Translations under genes and position numbers: made by a program | Origin: an uncultured Bacilli bacterium | Lineage (GTDB): Bacteria > Bacillota_I > Bacilli_A > RFN20 > CAG-449 | Reading direction: 5' to 3' | Assembly: GCA_944332525.1 (NCBI GenBank) | Contig: CALVKD010000035.1 | Span: 1 to 49,430 of the forward strand | Length of the DNA: 49,430 bases | Notes under the pieces: generated by a model | Seen by the model: the letters and a program-made list of their open reading frames with translations, nothing else | Database searches by the model: none | What the model was told of the DNA's origin: nothing | In this document: piece after piece, positions 47,961 to 49,430 of the stretch | Layout: the number at the start of each line of letters is the position of its first letter | Position numbering within the stretch: the stretch's first letter is position 1

Positions 47961-48605
47961 TCATTTTCTTTTGCTTAAATGTCTAAGAATGAAATATGTT
48001 GGTAAAAAAATGATAAGTCCTATCAACAAGGCTATAAAAAGAAATAAAAATAATTCATTGAGAGTAAAAGATTTGCCCAAACCAGCAGCAAGGGCTAAAA
48101 ACATATATGTAATTAAGAAAATTATTACTAGTGGTGAATGATCTTTAAGTATTCTGTTATTTGGTTGGAGCATTTTTAATTTTTGGATACTGACATAATA
48201 ATAACCAAAAGAAACGATAATGTTAATAACGCCTAGAGCAAATAATATTGTTGAGATAATATAACTATATTCAATATAATCGCGATCAATCGCTTCTGAA
48301 AAAATAATTAAAAGAGAACCAATAAATTGAATTACAAAAGTAATAAACAAAATAATTTTTCTCTTAGTAAATATTTCATATTCTCTAGTTGATTCAATAT
48401 TATTTTCAGCAGTTCCTTCACCTTCAAATAAATCGTTAATCGAAATCTGCAAGGCTTTAGCAAGAGGTAATAACATCGATGTATCCGGCAAGCTGCGTCC
48501 AGTTTCCCATTTAGAAATAACTTTATCGCTGATATGGAGCATTTCTGCGAGTTGCTGCTGAGTTAGATTTAATTCTTTTCTTCTTTTGATAATAATGTCT
48601 TTCAT
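47961..48605 (-). CDS. XRE-family regulator with membrane domain
   Basis: The 214-residue protein has a Cro/C1-type helix-turn-helix at residues 4-60 (RRKELNLTQQQLAEMLHISDKVISKWETGRSLPDTSMLLPLAKAL). A linker follows, then four hydrophobic helices (about 84-200) ending in a basic tail. Membrane-tethered XRE proteins of this form occur in many Firmicutes, often as local stress or envelope regulators. It is preceded by a short leader and is in the same direction as the methyltransferase gene. Confidence 0.88.
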   Translation of the reverse strand: MKDIIIKRRKELNLTQQQLAEMLHISDKVISKWETGRSLPDTSMLLPLAKALQISINDLFEGEGTAENNIESTREYEIFTKRKIILFITFVIQFIGSLLIIFSEAIDRDYIEYSYIISTILFALGVINIIVSFGYYYVSIQKLKMLQPNNRILKDHSPLVIIFLITYMFLALAAGLGKSFTLNELFLFLFIALLIGLIIFLPTYFILRHLSKRK

Positions 48606-48697
48606 AGTCCTTTCTCCTTCAAATTAATTGTAAGGCATATAAAAATGAGAGACTACCTATATTTTGTAGAATTGCTATCTGATTTGGAGAATAATTT

Positions 48698-49300
48698 CTA
48701 AATTATTTTTTTAGCAATGACTAGTAAATCGCGTTCTCCGGTGCTTTTTTCTTTGTAATTTTCAATTAATGATAAAATTATAAAGCCATTCTCTTCAAGT
48801 AATTTTTTCACAGTTTCTATAGATAAGGCGCTATAATAAAAAGATTCACCAAACATTGTTCCCATTATTTCTCCATCACTTTTACCATGGGTAAAAATAA
48901 ATAAACCATCTTTATTTAGTAAGGAGGCAATTTTGCTATAGATTTTTGATTGTTCGCTATACTTGATATGCCAAAGCGAATCAAAGGCGATAATAGCATC
49001 AAAAGTTGTATTAGGGTTATAAGTTAAGATATCTTCAACCATAAATGTAGAATTTGGTAAGTTTAGTGATTTTGCTGTTTTTATCATGTTGCTAGAAATA
49101 TCGATTCCGGTAACTTTGAATCCGTTATTTGCTAGATAAGCGCTGATGGGAACACCAGATCCACATCCGACATCAAGAATGCTTGAGCCCTCTTTTAACT
49201 GCTTAGCAAAATCGACGATGCATTTATTGATAGGCATCTTTTCCCGATATGAGCACCATTTAAAGCAGATTTTATCGTAAGCGTTTTTTATTTCATCCAT
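48698..49300 (-). CDS. Class I SAM-dependent methyltransferase
   Basis: The ATG at 49300 follows GAGG by eight bases; an in-frame ATG 14 codons upstream lacks a site. The 200-residue protein has motif I SSILDVGCGSGVPISAYL, an acidic end of strand 2 (GIDISSNMI), FMVEDILTY, and AIIAFDSLWHI, the pattern of Rossmann-fold methyltransferases of the UbiE/BioC/Methyltransf_11/25 type. Substrate unknown; small molecule more likely than nucleic acid. Monocistronic. Confidence 0.88.
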   Translation of the reverse strand: MDEIKNAYDKICFKWCSYREKMPINKCIVDFAKQLKEGSSILDVGCGSGVPISAYLANNGFKVTGIDISSNMIKTAKSLNLPNSTFMVEDILTYNPNTTFDAIIAFDSLWHIKYSEQSKIYSKIASLLNKDGLFIFTHGKSDGEIMGTMFGESFYYSALSIETVKKLLEENGFIILSLIENYKEKSTGERDLLVIAKKII

Positions 49301-49377
49301 GCTAAATACCTCAGAAATTGTATTTATATAAAAAACCCTCACAACTGAACCTGTTTGGTGAAAACGGACTCGTAAAT

Positions 49378-49416
49378 AAAAAGCACATTATGATTTTGTA
49401 ATCTGATGTGCTTTTT
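49378..49416. terminator. Terminator-like hairpin near the right edge
   Basis: AAAAAGCACAT (49378-49388) and ATGTGCTTTTT (49406-49416) form an 11-base stem with a 17-base loop flanked by A/T runs. It probably ends a gene outside the window. Confidence 0.7.
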
Positions 49417-49430
49417 TAGTACTATAAATC

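Noticed and set aside
49340-49380. Partial mobile element or tRNA end at the right edge
   Set aside because: The ~40 bases show no transposase, inverted repeat or cloverleaf part that could be identified.

Overview
The window looks like a chromosome segment of an AT-rich, low-GC Gram-positive bacterium. It uses the standard bacterial code: TGA is a true stop at the ends of feoA, the TetR gene and others, so this is not a Mycoplasma-type code. HrcA/CIRCE control of groESL, a CcpA-type cre site, GHKL/LytTR two-component proteins and serine-rich lipoproteins fit an uncultured Bacilli / Mollicutes-relative living in a gut or rumen. This placement is inference. The three secreted or anchored beta-glucan hydrolases point to plant polysaccharide use.

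Layout: 1-287 is the tail of an IS110-family transposase cut by the window edge. 407-2379 (-) is a LytTR response regulator and GHKL histidine kinase, divergent from a beta-glucan operon at 2626-9425 (+): a membrane-anchored GH3 with swapped domains, a GH16 lipoprotein and a GH5 lipoprotein, with a perfect cre match upstream. 9506-11848 (-) is ispD - S1-domain protein - pgi. 11948-19796 (+) holds a GH2 enzyme, pyrG, a pRiA4b ORF-3-like protein, gpmI and a pepF-type peptidase. 19849-26936 holds a MATE-like transporter, a DUF2130 coiled-coil protein, a lipoprotein, groES-groEL with CIRCE, and an unknown protein.

27055-28011 is a deletion scar. A truncated lipoprotein gene meets the 5' remnant of a cation:proton antiporter, and that remnant still carries an intact-looking fluoride riboswitch with its terminator. 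Next come an acetolactate-decarboxylase-like gene and a KdgT-type permease (-) divergent from a PucR/CdaR-type regulator (+). 31247-33711 (-) pairs a fucose-isomerase-like gene with a TIR-domain protein. 33790-39789 (-) is a sugar operon, TetR - GPH symporter - GH36 - GH2, whose promoter has a cre-like site between -35 and -10 and a palindromic operator just downstream.

39914-40761 (-) is a LytTR regulator with a DUF3021 membrane partner. 40867-41430 is a mosaic of decayed copies of three genes found intact elsewhere in this window (ferredoxin reductase, GPH symporter, TetR). It is followed by a feoA-feoA-feoB-Cys-rich protein-winged-helix regulator operon (+) with two matching GTTAG-N6-CTAAC sites. 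44892-47563 (-) is a flavin/[2Fe-2S] reductase with a CrtI-like flavoenzyme. 47651-47824 (-) is a small transcription unit whose intrinsic terminator lies inside its own short reading frame, an architecture known from ArfA/BrfA ribosome-rescue genes. The window ends with an XRE membrane regulator and a SAM methyltransferase.

Most notable: the fluoride riboswitch stranded on a broken antiporter gene, the non-stop small ORF, the mosaic gene graveyard beside the iron operon, and the isomerase/TIR pair. No tRNA, rRNA or CRISPR array was seen. All similarity statements come from reading motifs by eye; no search was run.
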